DNA of 64,000 nucleotides from Deinococcus aetherius (GCF_025997855.1 NZ_AP026560.1:1948001-2012000), one strand, 5' to 3'. Shown: positions 48,962-61,194, counted from the first letter of the stretch. The notes: generated by a model not told the origin, from the letters alone. Numbers and translations: made by a program.

Positions 48962-48992
48962 AGGCGGGCGGCCTCCACCACGCCGCCCGCCT
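48962..48992. terminator. Bidirectional terminator between DUF1152 and acyl-CoA dehydrogenase genes
   Basis: Perfect 11-bp stem AGGCGGGCGGC (48962-48972) with GCCGCCCGCCT (48982-48992) between convergent genes. Confidence 0.75.
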
Positions 48993-49005
48993 CTGAAATC
49001 TGCCC

Positions 49006-50208
<1,203 letters not shown>

Positions 50209-50227
50209 GGGTGGAACCTCCGGGGAA

Positions 50228-50435
50228 GGGGGGCTTTTTGGCTCCTCCCCCTATGACGCGCAGAGCTGCTTGCAGAGGGGGAAGCTGGAACTGGTACAGC
50301 TCCGCAGGAGAGGGGGTGAACGCGGACGACATGAGGCGCGGCTGGGATGGGTGGCAAGGCGTCTTGGTGCACTCCGAGTTGGTCACACGCCCCCCCTCCC
50401 CGGCCCTCCCCCACAGGTGGGGAGGGAGAAAGGCC

Positions 50436-50436
<1 letters not shown>
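50228..50436. repeat. Dispersed GC-rich intergenic repeat cluster, family A copy 3
   Basis: Contains CTCCTCCCCCTATGACGCGC, GGAGAGGGGGTGAAC and CCTCCCCCACAGGTGGGGAGG blocks. The 50240-50325 part aligns with the reverse complement of 2830-2900. It fills the gap between the carboxylase and acyl-CoA dehydrogenase genes. Confidence 0.6.
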
Positions 50437-52103
<1,667 letters not shown>

Positions 52104-52113
52104 CTGCGGAGAC

Positions 52114-52134
52114 AGTCTAACAAGCGTTCGTTAG
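52114..52134 (-). promoter_or_regulatory. TetR-type palindromic operator overlapping the carboxylase -10
   Basis: CTAACAAGCGTTCGTTAG (52117-52134) is an imperfect 18-base palindrome. It nearly fits, in two registers, the CNAACGNNCGTTNG form I recall for the Thermus TetR regulator PaaR. The minus-strand -10 TAGACT (52119-52114) overlaps its edge, so a bound repressor would block transcription. The regulator is not in the window. Confidence 0.6.
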
Positions 52135-52534
52135 TTGTGGGAGAGGTGGCCGACGAGGACCGGACGAGCACGGTCCCGGCGGTGGAGACCCTGCCCCACC
52201 GCCACATTCAACGGGGGCGAGACCCGGAACACCCGCGCCTGCTGCTGTCTCACGGTGGATCACCACTTGAAGACGAGGGCGGTTCTCTCGCTCCTTTCTA
52301 CGCCCTCCTGTCTTGTAAGCGCGGACACGATTCAGGCCTAGAGAAAAGGTTCTTGTGATGACCACCCTTCTACAAAAGGGGTATGACGAGCGCACTTGGA
52401 AGGACCCCTCCCCGTCCGCGAGGAACGGATGGGAGTCGGGCGTGGCACCGCCGTGGCTGTCCCCCCGGGGAGACGGCCTCGAACCAGGCCACACGGCGGA
52501 AGTTGCTTGACGGCATGGCGCGAGGTGGGCAGAC
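52135..52534. other. 400-base gene-free region between carboxylase and rhodopsin operons
   Basis: No open frame here has convincing coding bias. It holds the upstream part of the carboxylase promoter and presumably that of the rhodopsin operon. A TTGACG lies about 25 bases before the first ATG but has no good -10 partner. Base composition is less GC-rich around 52290-52390. Confidence 0.4.
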
Positions 52535-53398
52535 ATGACGGCCGAAGTGCCCGCGCCCGTCGCCCACGTCTTTCGGTTGCTGACCCGCCGCCGGACGGCA
52601 GGGGAGTACCTGCCCAGCTCGACCTTTGGCGCCACCTTCGCCCAGCGACGGGCGGAGAGGTTCAGCGGGCTGTTCGAGCTGGACCTGCCCGGGGGCGCGC
52701 GGGGGTGGTTGTTGCTGCACCACGGCCGACTGGTCCATGCCGTGTACGCCAGCCTTGCGCCTGCGGAGGCGGCGGCGACCATCCTGCGGGCCGCGCGTCA
52801 CGGCACGGTCCACGCCTTCGCGCTGGGGGCCGAGCAGGCCGCACTCGCCCTGGCCTCGGTGGATGGTCGCACCCTGGCGCTGGCCCAGCCGCTCCCCGCG
52901 CACGAGCCCTCCCTGCTGACGGAACTCACGGCGCGGGGCTTCGAGGGCGTGGTGCTGCTGGAGCGCGGGGCGACCCACCACCACGTCTGGCACCTGCGCG
53001 GCAGCGCCCCTCCCAGGGCCGCCCTGCCCGACAGCACGGCGGGTTACCGCAAGACGGTCATCGCGTGGGCACCGCGCGACCTGCCCGCGCTCCTGTACGC
53101 CGACGAGCTTCCAGCCCCGGTGGCGGCGCCCGTGGAGGACGCCCCGCTCCCCGCGCCCGTGACGGCCGAGGAACTGTGGCGGGCGTTCGAGCGCGAGTTG
53201 CACGAGGAACTCGACGGGCGCGCTCCACGGCTGCTCGCCCTGGTACGCGACCAGCACGCCACCACCGAGCCCGGCGAGCTGAGGCGCGTGCTCGCCGAAC
53301 ACCTGCGGCGAGTCGCGGGACCCGTCGCCGGAACGTTCCAGGACCACCCCACGCCCCTCGGCCACAGCCACGGCGCCCCGCGCCCGGAGAGCGAATGA
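52535..53398 (+). CDS. Unknown protein with two PATAN/DUF4388-like folds, coupled to rhodopsin
   Basis: 287 residues, no signal or membrane helix. Residues about 46-110 (FSGLFELDLPGGARGWLLLHHGRLVHAVYASLAPAEAAATIL, read as blocks) resemble DUF4388/PATAN domains of bacterial signalling proteins. A second, more divergent copy (GFEGVVLLERGATHHHVWHLRG) lies near 135-185. The C-terminal 80 residues are helical (EELWRAFERELHEELDG). PATAN-like domains mediate protein contacts, for example with response regulators. The stop overlaps the rhodopsin ATG (ATGA), so the two are co-translated and likely work together. Family call by eye. Confidence 0.65.
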   Translation: MTAEVPAPVAHVFRLLTRRRTAGEYLPSSTFGATFAQRRAERFSGLFELDLPGGARGWLLLHHGRLVHAVYASLAPAEAAATILRAARHGTVHAFALGAEQAALALASVDGRTLALAQPLPAHEPSLLTELTARGFEGVVLLERGATHHHVWHLRGSAPPRAALPDSTAGYRKTVIAWAPRDLPALLYADELPAPVAAPVEDAPLPAPVTAEELWRAFERELHEELDGRAPRLLALVRDQHATTEPGELRRVLAEHLRRVAGPVAGTFQDHPTPLGHSHGAPRPESE

Positions 53399-54192
53399 AC
53401 GACCTGATGCCCCTGACCACGGAACAGCACCTGCTGATCCTCAACGCTCTCAACCTCACCACGGCGTTCATGGGCGGGGCGGCGCTGCTGTTCACCCTGC
53501 TGCGCTCACAGGTGGCGAGTGCGTACCGTCTCGCGCTGAGCCTGATGGCCGCCGCCGTCGGCATGGCGAGCTATCACTACTGGCAACTCCTGGGAGGCTG
53601 GAAGGCAGCCTACGTCCTGCAGGGCGGGACGTACGTGCCCACCGGCCAGCCCTTCAACGACGCCTTTCGCTACGCCGACTGGCTGGGCACGGTGCCCCTG
53701 ATCCTGGCCGCCCTGATGCTGGTGCTCGACATCGGGCGCCGCAAGAGTGCCAGCCTGGTGGCGCGGCTCGCGGGCGCGGCGGTCCTGATGATCGGGCTGG
53801 GCTACCTGGGCGAGGTGCAGCACGAGAACCTCGGCCTGCGTGCTGCCTGGGGGGCCGCGTCGTGCGTGCCCTTCGGGTACATCCTGTTCGTCCTGTGGAG
53901 CGAACTGCGCGGCGTGCTGCGCTTCGAGACGCCCCGGGTCCGCGAGCTGTTTACCGGGCTGCGTGTCCTCCTGATGGCCTCCTGGAGCCTGCACCCGCTC
54001 GTGTACGCCCTCCCGCTGCTGGGCCTCGGCGGCGCCCCCGCCTTCGTGCTGGGACAGGTCGGCCACTCGGTCGCCGACGTCTGCGCCAAGGTGTTCTACG
54101 GCCTGATGATCTACGCCGTCGCCCGCGAGAAGACCCTCAGCGAGGAGATGCTGCTGGGGCTGGAGGCCCCGCGCGAGGTGGTGCGGTCCTAA
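53395..54192 (+). CDS. Microbial rhodopsin, xanthorhodopsin-like, Asp-Thr-Ala motif
   Basis: 265 residues, seven helices. Helix C reads RYADWLGTVPLILAALMLV: Arg92, Asp95 (counterion, D85 of bacteriorhodopsin), Thr99 (T89), but Ala106 at the proton-donor position (D96). Helix G DVCAKVFYG gives Asp228 and retinal Lys232. His61 in SYHYW matches the histidine paired with the counterion in xanthorhodopsins. Gly153 in AAWGAASCVPFGYILF replaces bacteriorhodopsin Trp138, which opens the site where xanthorhodopsin binds an antenna carotenoid. Light-driven proton transport or slow sensory photocycle are both possible. No retinal-forming oxygenase gene is in the window. Confidence 0.95.
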   Translation: MNDLMPLTTEQHLLILNALNLTTAFMGGAALLFTLLRSQVASAYRLALSLMAAAVGMASYHYWQLLGGWKAAYVLQGGTYVPTGQPFNDAFRYADWLGTVPLILAALMLVLDIGRRKSASLVARLAGAAVLMIGLGYLGEVQHENLGLRAAWGAASCVPFGYILFVLWSELRGVLRFETPRVRELFTGLRVLLMASWSLHPLVYALPLLGLGGAPAFVLGQVGHSVADVCAKVFYGLMIYAVAREKTLSEEMLLGLEAPREVVRS

Positions 54193-54213
54193 GATCCCGC
54201 CACCGAGCGGTCC

Positions 54214-54249
54214 GCGAGCCTGGGAGGGTACCCCCTGACCCAGGCTCGC
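54214..54249 (+). terminator. Hairpin after the rhodopsin gene
   Basis: Perfect 11-bp stem GCGAGCCTGGG (54214-54224) with CCCAGGCTCGC (54239-54249), then a short pyrimidine tract. Confidence 0.65.
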
Positions 54250-54357
54250 CTCTGTTCTCCGGGGGCGGTGCTCGCCGGAGGGAGAAGAGTCGCGCGAGGC
54301 CCATACTGCGGCCATGACAGAAAGTGACGCGCAGGCCCACTCCTTCAGGGCTGATCA

Positions 54358-54774
54358 TTACCCACAAGTACCCTTAATGGGAGGGGGCGTCCAGGCCAAA
54401 TCCTGAAGTCGGAGCCAGCCGCGCCACAAGGTCTGCCAGCCGGGCTCGCCGTCTCCTGCTCGTCCGAGAAAACCACCCAACGCGGCCACAGCGCGCCAGA
54501 ACGTGCGGAGCCGCACTTCCTCCACCGGCTGCCTCAACCGAGCTGCAATGACTTCCACCAGAGGTGTCGGGACGGAAGACTGCGCCAGGTCATCACCTGC
54601 GGAACGCGTCGCGTTCCGCAGCCACAGGAGCCGTACCGCCACCAACGACAGAAATCCAAGGAGACGGGTCAACCGTTCGGCTGTCCTGAGTTGTCGCTCT
54701 TCGACGCGACAGCCTGTTTTTAAGCACTTGTGATAGTCCTCGACCAACCACCGGTGGGCATACCAGGTGGTCTG
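54358..54774 (-). pseudogene. IS4 transposase, C-terminal fragment
   Basis: Carries the YREK signature WYAHRWLVEDYHKCLKTGC, followed by RVEERQLRTAERLTRLLGFLSL and the family C-terminus. It is cut off from its N-terminal part by the IS3 element; rejoining across the CTG target duplication restores QALEQTTWYAHRW in frame. The first residues of the open frame (to 54813) belong to the inserted element. Confidence 0.9.
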
Positions 54775-54809
54775 TGGAGTGACCCCAATCGAGCGGACCG
54801 CAGGGCAAG

Positions 54810-55088
54810 TCACATCTGGGGGGCAGTGTACCGAGCGGCGAATTCGGCAGGCGGGACGTACCCCAGGCTGGAGTGCAGTCGGCGGCGGTTGTACAGGTTC
54901 GCAATAAAGGCATCAATGTGCCGCCATGCGTCTTCCAGATCAACGTACTCTTGCAGATCAACCTCCTCGGTCTTCAGGGTCTTGTAAAAGCTCTCCATCT
55001 TGGCGTTGTCGTACGGATTCCCCGTTCTGGACATGCTGGGCGTGATGCCCACTTCGCGGAGTCGGTTGACGTAGACCCGGCTGGCGTA
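54810..55088 (-). pseudogene. IS3 orfB transposase, C-terminal fragment
   Basis: Encodes YASRVYVNRLREVG, SRTGNPYDNAKMESFYKTLK (with the catalytic Glu) and NRRRLHSSLGYVPPAEF. It is separated from the N-terminal part by the IS30. Restoring the CTG target gives the normal HHSDQGVQ-YASRVYV junction and a 283-residue orfB. Confidence 0.9.
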
Positions 55089-55091
55089 CTG

Positions 55092-56548
55092 GGCGGATTC
55101 AAGCGGTCGTTGCAACAGCAGTATGAATGGCGTGCAGCGCGTGTTCGAAGGCCTCCTTGGGTGTTCGCCAGTCGAGCACCTTGCGAGGTCGGGCGTTCAA
55201 GGTAGCGGCCACGGCGGCAAGGTCGTCCGCGCTGTGCACGCTCAGGTCCGTGCCCTTTGGAAAATATTGGCGCAACAGACCGTTCGTGTTCTCGTTCGTG
55301 CCTCGCTGCCACGGGCTCTGCGGCTCGCAGAAATAGACGGCGACCCCGGTTTCACCGCGCAGTTTAGCGTGCTGGCTCATCTCAGCACCCTGATCCCACG
55401 TCAGTGACCGTCGGAGCTGCTCCGGCAGGAGGGTGAGTGCGCTCGTCACAGCGTCACGCACCGCTTCAGCACCGTGTCCAGCCAGCGCCGGGCCATTCTT
55501 GACGCGAGCTTCCACACCGTGGCTGGGCAGACGAGGGAGATGAAGCAACAACGTGAACCGCGTCGAGCGCTCCACCAAGGTCCCGATGGCCGAGCTCCCC
55601 AGGCCGAGGATGAGGTCGCCTTCCCAGTGGCCCGCCACCGTCCGATCCGCCGCTTCTCCTGGACGCTCTTTGAGCATGACTTCGGGGGCGACGAACGGCT
55701 TGCTCATTCGGGCGCGACGCGCTCGAGGAACACGCAACGTTCGACCGGTTCGCAGACAGGTGACCAGCTCACGGCGCAGCCCACCCCGCCCTTCGATGTA
55801 CAGCGCCTGGTAAATGGCCTCGTGGCTGATGCGCATGGTGCGGTCATTCGGAAAGTCGAGTTGCAGTCGGCGGGCGATCTGCTGTGGACTCCACGCACTG
55901 GCCCAGCGGCGACTCTGTCGCCGCCCGTGCCGACGGCCCTTGAACGCCACAGTCGGCCCAGGAATAGTTGCCCCGCAGGGCGAGGTGACCTGCCCGGCCA
56001 GGCGGTCTTGCACGTACGCCCGCAGCGCCACGTTCACCGCGAGTTTGGCTGGTTTTGGTCGGCGGGCGGACCGTTCGGCGTGCCACTGGGCAGTCGTCGC
56101 CCGGTACTCCAGGCCGCCGCCACGCGTGGCGGCGTTACGCCGCAGTTCACGCGAGATGGTCGACGGGGACCTTGCCAAGTGCCTCGCAATCTCCCGCACG
56201 CCATGACCTTGTGCTCGACGGAGCGCGATCTCTTCCCGCTGGGCGAAGGACAGATACCGCCCTGACGGCGTGGCGTTCCAGGGAGCCAATGTTGTGGGGG
56301 GCATACCACCTGCCTCTCGAAACCATCGCGTGCCCACCGCAGGCGAGACACCGACGGCTGTGGCTGCATCTTCACTCCCTTGACCCGCCGCAATCAACAC
56401 CCAGAACTGCCGCTGGTGCTCCCGTCGGGCGACGCTTGGCCGTCCTGGCGAATGCAGCTTACAGCGCCCCGCACTATCTGATTTTCGCTTCCCAGTGCTC
56501 ATCCCACCCTCCTTGGTCAGGGTGTTGCGACGACCACTTGAATCCACC
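55092..56548 (-). mobile_element. Intact IS30-family element (innermost)
   Basis: 1457 bp. Inverted repeats begin GGCGGATTCAAGCGGTCGTT (left) and GGTGGATTCAAGTGGTCGTC (right, minus strand), about 26 bases with three mismatches. A 3-bp duplication CTG flanks it (55089-55091 and 56549-56551). It carries a full transposase gene. Confidence 0.93.
55099..56502 (-). CDS. IS30 family transposase
   Basis: 467 residues, apparently intact. HTH region YLSFAQREEIALRRAQGHGVREIARHLARS near residue 95, SPSTISRELRRN, and the DDE catalytic residues in GHWEGDLILG, TWDQGAEM and NENTNGLLRQYFPKGT. ATG at 56502 has AGGAGG five bases upstream; a longer in-frame GTG extension reaches beyond the IS end and is not credible. 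Being intact and innermost, it is the most recent arrival. Confidence 0.93.
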   Translation of the reverse strand: MSTGKRKSDSAGRCKLHSPGRPSVARREHQRQFWVLIAAGQGSEDAATAVGVSPAVGTRWFREAGGMPPTTLAPWNATPSGRYLSFAQREEIALRRAQGHGVREIARHLARSPSTISRELRRNAATRGGGLEYRATTAQWHAERSARRPKPAKLAVNVALRAYVQDRLAGQVTSPCGATIPGPTVAFKGRRHGRRQSRRWASAWSPQQIARRLQLDFPNDRTMRISHEAIYQALYIEGRGGLRRELVTCLRTGRTLRVPRARRARMSKPFVAPEVMLKERPGEAADRTVAGHWEGDLILGLGSSAIGTLVERSTRFTLLLHLPRLPSHGVEARVKNGPALAGHGAEAVRDAVTSALTLLPEQLRRSLTWDQGAEMSQHAKLRGETGVAVYFCEPQSPWQRGTNENTNGLLRQYFPKGTDLSVHSADDLAAVAATLNARPRKVLDWRTPKEAFEHALHAIHTAVATTA

Positions 56549-57417
<869 letters not shown>

Positions 57418-57429
57418 AGGGGCTCCTTC

Positions 57430-57487
<58 letters not shown>

Positions 57488-57501
57488 GGGGGGTCATTCC
57501 A

Positions 57502-58464
57502 CTGTTCCAAGGCTTGCTCGATGGTGATGACCGGCAAGGTGCTCAGCAGTACCCATTCCAACTCCTGGCCTCCCGTTTGCAGCTCGTACGCGCGAACGCA
57601 CCACACCTGCTGAGCCGGATGATGGCGCTCGGCTCCAGTTCTGGGAGCGCGCAGCCACCCCACATCGTAGGCCACACCCAAGACGACTTCCCGTTTGGGC
57701 CGCCCCTGCTCGGCTGGGCGTGAGAGCGAGATCATCGCTACCGGGGGATGGCGGCGCATCCAGTCCAGGACTTTGTCATCTCCCTGGGCGGTGCGGACGC
57801 ACCGATTCTGGGCCAAGCGAATCAGCACGTGCCAGTCGAGTTGTCGAGCAATGCGCAGAGAGCTGAACACGTCGCTGCCTCGGTCCCCCACACTCACCCA
57901 AGTGCAGTCTGGAGGTGCCGATCCAATCGCTTGCACCGTTTCAGCCCAGACGTCGTACTCCGTACGACGTTTTGCACGCTCTGCGCGCGTTTCATGACCC
58001 TTATTGACCGTCGTACGAGCCCACGTCTGTTGCCACGCCACTCCGAGAATCTGAGGAACGGTGTCTTGGGTCGTGACCGTCAAGGCGGTATGCATCATCA
58101 GGCCCTGCCCGTGCGTGTCCCCGATGTGCCCCAAGCCGACGGTAGCGGGATGGGCACTGAAGTCCAGTGTGGTGGTGTCCTGGATAAAGAGCACAGGCCC
58201 AGCGGACCGCTGGGCCTGTGCTCGGGTGTGCTGCCAGTGGGCAGCACAGACCGACGGGTGGTCGAGTGTTGATCCTTCCAAGAGCCGATAGGCGGCTTTG
58301 AGTTCGGCCCAGGTGCCGCATTGTTGCGGAAGTGAGCCCTCTGGACAGGCCGCCAGTGCCGTTCCAAGCTGAACCGCGCGTCGTGTTCGGCGAGGGTCAC
58401 CCAGGCGGAGGGTACCCCACTGCTGTTCAGCCCAGAGGTAGGGATCAAGCCATTGGGTCTCCAT
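57502..58464 (-). pseudogene. IS4 transposase, N-terminal fragment
   Basis: About 320 codons from METQWLDPYLWAEQQWGTLR through QDTTTLDFSAHPAT (first Asp) and VGDRGSDVFSSLR (second Asp) to TLPVITIEQALEQ. It then reads into the inserted IS3 and stops at 57442. The third catalytic residue lies on the C-terminal fragment. Confidence 0.9.
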
Positions 58465-58618
58465 GCCACAGTGTGACCGAGTTGTGGGTAACGATCAGTC
58501 CTTCAGGGGTGGGTCTAGCGGCACGTCGTCCGCAGGACGGCCAAGCCGAAGCTCCCTGTGCTGTGGTAGGCTCAATGGGCAATGCCCCCACGCGGCGGGA
58601 ACCGCTGGGAGCGTGGCC

Positions 58619-58637
58619 AAGCGGATAGGAGCCGCTT
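58619..58637 (+). promoter_or_regulatory. Hairpin with the tnpB ribosome site in its loop
   Basis: AAGCGG (58619-58624) and CCGCTT (58632-58637) pair around ATAGGAG, whose AGGAG is the Shine-Dalgarno sequence ten bases before the ATG. Such structures limit transposase translation in IS200/IS605 elements. Confidence 0.5.
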
Positions 58638-58640
58638 CGC

Positions 58641-59801
58641 ATGTCAGACAGTACCACCATCCGGGTGTTCAGATTTCGCCTGTACCCCACCACAGCGCAG
58701 GAAGCGGCGATGTTTGAGACGTTGCGCCTCACCCGCGCCCTGTACAACGCGGGCCTGGAACAGCGAATCAGCGCGTACAAGAAGCAGGGCAAGACGGTCA
58801 CGGCCTACGACCAGCAGAAGGAAATCACGGCGCTCAAAGCGGAATGCCCGGAGTACGCCGGGGTCTACAGCCACGTCCTGCAAGACGCGCTAGACAGGCT
58901 GGACAGGGCGTACAAGAGTTTCTTTGCCCGCGTGAAACGGGGCGAAAAGGGCGGATTCCCCCGCTTCAAACCCCGGCAGCGTTGGAACTCCTTCAAGTTC
59001 AAGGAGGTCTGGGACAAGAAAAAGGGCCAGTGGCTGAGCCCTGGCAAACCTGTAGACGAAGGGCGGCGCATCAATATCCCCAAAATCGGCGCGGTAAGGT
59101 GCAAGTTTCATCGTCCGCTGGAAGGGGTGCCAAAGACGCTGCAAATCGTGCTGGATGTGGATCAGTGGTACGCGGTCTACACCTGCGAAGTCCCGGTGAA
59201 TCCGCTTCCTGCGACTGCAAGTGTCGTCGGGGTGGACGTGGGAACGCGCTATTTTGCCATCACCTCAGACGGGGAGTTTGTGGAGAACCCCCGTCACCTG
59301 GGGAAGTTCCTCAAGAAGCTGCGCGTTCAGCAGCGCACGACGGCTCGCCGCAGGAAGGGGAGCAACCGGCGGCGGAAGTCCGTTCAGATGGTCGCCAAGA
59401 CCCACCGGAAGATTCGCCGCCAGCGGCAGGACTTCCACCACAAAACCGCCCGGAAGCTTGTCCGCGAACACGACCTGATTGCCCACGAAGACCTCAGGGT
59501 CTCCAACATGGTGCAAAGCAACTTCGCCCGGAGCATTTCGGATGTGGGTTGGGCATCGTTCTTTCAAATCCTTTCCGGCAAGGCTGAGAGTGCTGGCCGG
59601 AAAGTGGTCCCGGTTGCTCCTCAATACACCTCGCAACGCTGCAACAGGTGCGGGCATACGTGCCGGGAGAACCGATTGGGTGAGGTGTTCAGGTGCGTCT
59701 CCTGTGGGCATGAAGACCATGCCGATTGGAACGCGGCGAAGAACATCCTGGCAAGGGCCTTGCCATCAGGCGAGAACGGTGGAAGTCATGCCGTCGCCTG
59801 A
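58641..59801 (+). CDS. tnpB: TnpB, RNA-guided nuclease of IS200/IS605 elements
   Basis: 386 residues. RuvC residues are Asp199 (VVGVDVGTRYF), Glu283 (LIAHEDLRVSN) and Asp362 (EDHADWNAAKNI), with a zinc finger CNRCG...CVSCGH between the last two. The N-terminal HTH and wedge region (FRLYPTTAQEAAMFETLRLTRALYNAGLEQ) is present. Length and catalytic set are those of active TnpB such as that of ISDra2, so it may be functional. Its 3-prime end overlaps the P450 frame by 14 bases, and the guide-RNA scaffold would lie at its 3-prime end. Confidence 0.95.
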   Translation: MSDSTTIRVFRFRLYPTTAQEAAMFETLRLTRALYNAGLEQRISAYKKQGKTVTAYDQQKEITALKAECPEYAGVYSHVLQDALDRLDRAYKSFFARVKRGEKGGFPRFKPRQRWNSFKFKEVWDKKKGQWLSPGKPVDEGRRINIPKIGAVRCKFHRPLEGVPKTLQIVLDVDQWYAVYTCEVPVNPLPATASVVGVDVGTRYFAITSDGEFVENPRHLGKFLKKLRVQQRTTARRRKGSNRRRKSVQMVAKTHRKIRRQRQDFHHKTARKLVREHDLIAHEDLRVSNMVQSNFARSISDVGWASFFQILSGKAESAGRKVVPVAPQYTSQRCNRCGHTCRENRLGEVFRCVSCGHEDHADWNAAKNILARALPSGENGGSHAVA

Positions 59802-61191
59802 GAAGACCACCGTTTCAACGGTCGGTCAAGTCACACAACTCAACGGCTGGCCGGACGGCCCACGCGGACACGGGCCGCTCGGCAACCTCCCCGAACTGCG
59901 GCGCGACGCCCTGGCCTTTTTGCGGCACAGCCGCGCCGCGTACGGCGACGTGTTCCGCCTGCGCTTCGGGCCGCGCGACGTGCTCGTGGTGGCGGAACCG
60001 GCGGCCGCGCGCGAGGTCCTCGTGACGAAGGCGGGCAGCTTCCGCAAGGGGCGCGGCATCCAGAAGATGGAGGACTTTCTGGGGAGCGGGCTGCTCACCG
60101 CCGAGGGCGAGGTGTGGCGCGGTCACCGCCGCCTGATGCAGCCCGCCTTCCACCGCTCAGCCTTGGAGGGGATGGCGGAGGAGATCGCGCGGGCGACCCA
60201 GCCCCTGCTCGCGCGTCTGGAGGCCGCCGCGCGGTCGGGCGAACCGGTCGACGTGGCCTCCGAGATGCTGCGCGTCGCCCTGCGGGCGGTGGCGGCGGTG
60301 CTGTTCGGCGCGGCGCTCGACGAACGTGACCTGCGCGTGGTCGAGCGCGAACTGCCGCCCCTCCTGACGAGCACGACGAACCGGGTGCGGTCGCCCGTGG
60401 ACTGGCGGCTGCCCACCCCGTCCCTCTGGCGGGAGAAGGCGGCGGCGCGGGCCCTCGACGCCCTGGTCCACCGCATCATTCGCGAGCGCCGCGCCTCGGG
60501 CGCCGAGGGCAATGACCTGCTGGGAATGCTCCTCTCGGCCCGCGACGAGGAGGGCCGGGGCGGCCTGACCGATCATGAGCTGCGCGACGAGGTGATGACC
60601 CTCTTCCTGGCCGGGCACGAGACCACCGCCACGCTGCTGACCTTCCTGTTCCTGGCCCTGTCCCGCCACCCGGAATTGCGGGAGCGGGTGCAGGCCGAGG
60701 CGCGGGAGAGGCTGGGGGACCGCTCCCCCACCGCCGCCGACGCGCGGAACCTCCCGCTGCTGGGCGCCTGCATCCAGGAGACGTTGCGGCTGTACCCCCC
60801 GGCGTGGCTCGTCCCCCGGCAGGCGACCGGGCCCGTCACGGTGGCGGGCGTGCCCCTCCCCGAGGGGACCAACGTCAGCGTCAACATCTTCCTGCTGCAC
60901 CGGGGCGCGCGGTACTGGCCCGAGCCGGACGCCTTCAGGCCCGGGCGGTGGCTCGGCAGGGAACGCACGCCGGAGGCCTTCATGCCCTTCGGGGCGGGGG
61001 CGCGGATGTGCATCGGCAACCACCTGGCCCTGATGGAGGCCGCGATCATCGCCGGGCTGGTGCTGCGGGAGTTCACCCTGGAGGTGCCGGGGGGCGGGCC
61101 GACGGGGCTGGTGGCGGGGGTGACCCTCAAACCGGACGGGCCCGTGGTGGCGAAGGTGAGGTCCGCCTCGCCCTCGCCGGTCAGGGAGTAG
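59788..61191 (+). CDS. Cytochrome P450
   Basis: Up to 467 residues. P450 landmarks: I-helix LFLAGHETTATLL, ExxR in CIQETLRLYPP, PERF-like region EPDAFRPGRWL and the haem loop FMPFGAGARMCIGNHLALMEA. It resembles bacterial class fatty-acid or carotenoid-type P450s. The natural start is unclear: the only nearby ATG (59788) lies in the TnpB end, and the first family-like residues are GPRGHGPLGNLPELRRD. The element insertion may have replaced the original start and promoter. Redox partners are not adjacent. Confidence 0.9.
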   Translation: MPSPEKTTVSTVGQVTQLNGWPDGPRGHGPLGNLPELRRDALAFLRHSRAAYGDVFRLRFGPRDVLVVAEPAAAREVLVTKAGSFRKGRGIQKMEDFLGSGLLTAEGEVWRGHRRLMQPAFHRSALEGMAEEIARATQPLLARLEAAARSGEPVDVASEMLRVALRAVAAVLFGAALDERDLRVVERELPPLLTSTTNRVRSPVDWRLPTPSLWREKAAARALDALVHRIIRERRASGAEGNDLLGMLLSARDEEGRGGLTDHELRDEVMTLFLAGHETTATLLTFLFLALSRHPELRERVQAEARERLGDRSPTAADARNLPLLGACIQETLRLYPPAWLVPRQATGPVTVAGVPLPEGTNVSVNIFLLHRGARYWPEPDAFRPGRWLGRERTPEAFMPFGAGARMCIGNHLALMEAAIIAGLVLREFTLEVPGGGPTGLVAGVTLKPDGPVVAKVRSASPSPVRE

Positions 61192-61194
61192 CCC

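Larger units (their letters stand above)
58509..59831 (+). mobile_element. IS200/IS605-type element carrying only tnpB (limits approximate)
   Basis: A tnpB gene without tnpA. Downstream, ACCGTT-TC-AACGGT (59809-59822) followed by CGGTCAAG resembles the hairpin-plus-TCAA right ends of this group. The left end is not clear. The palindrome formed when the IS4 insertion is removed (CCCAC-TCCTTCAGGG-GTGGG) may be its left-end hairpin, in which case the element is itself split by the IS4. Confidence 0.5.

Noticed and set aside
52135..52341. 68-codon frame downstream of the carboxylase operator
   Set aside because: No ribosome site, no domain and Arg/Thr-rich composition typical of non-coding high-GC DNA.
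58608..58650. tRNA-like 5-prime half (GGAGCGTGGCCAAGCGGATAG) before tnpB
   Set aside because: It resembles the acceptor and D-arm start of several tRNAs, but no matching anticodon stem, T-arm or 3-prime acceptor strand follows. The AAGCGG/CCGCTT hairpin explains it better.
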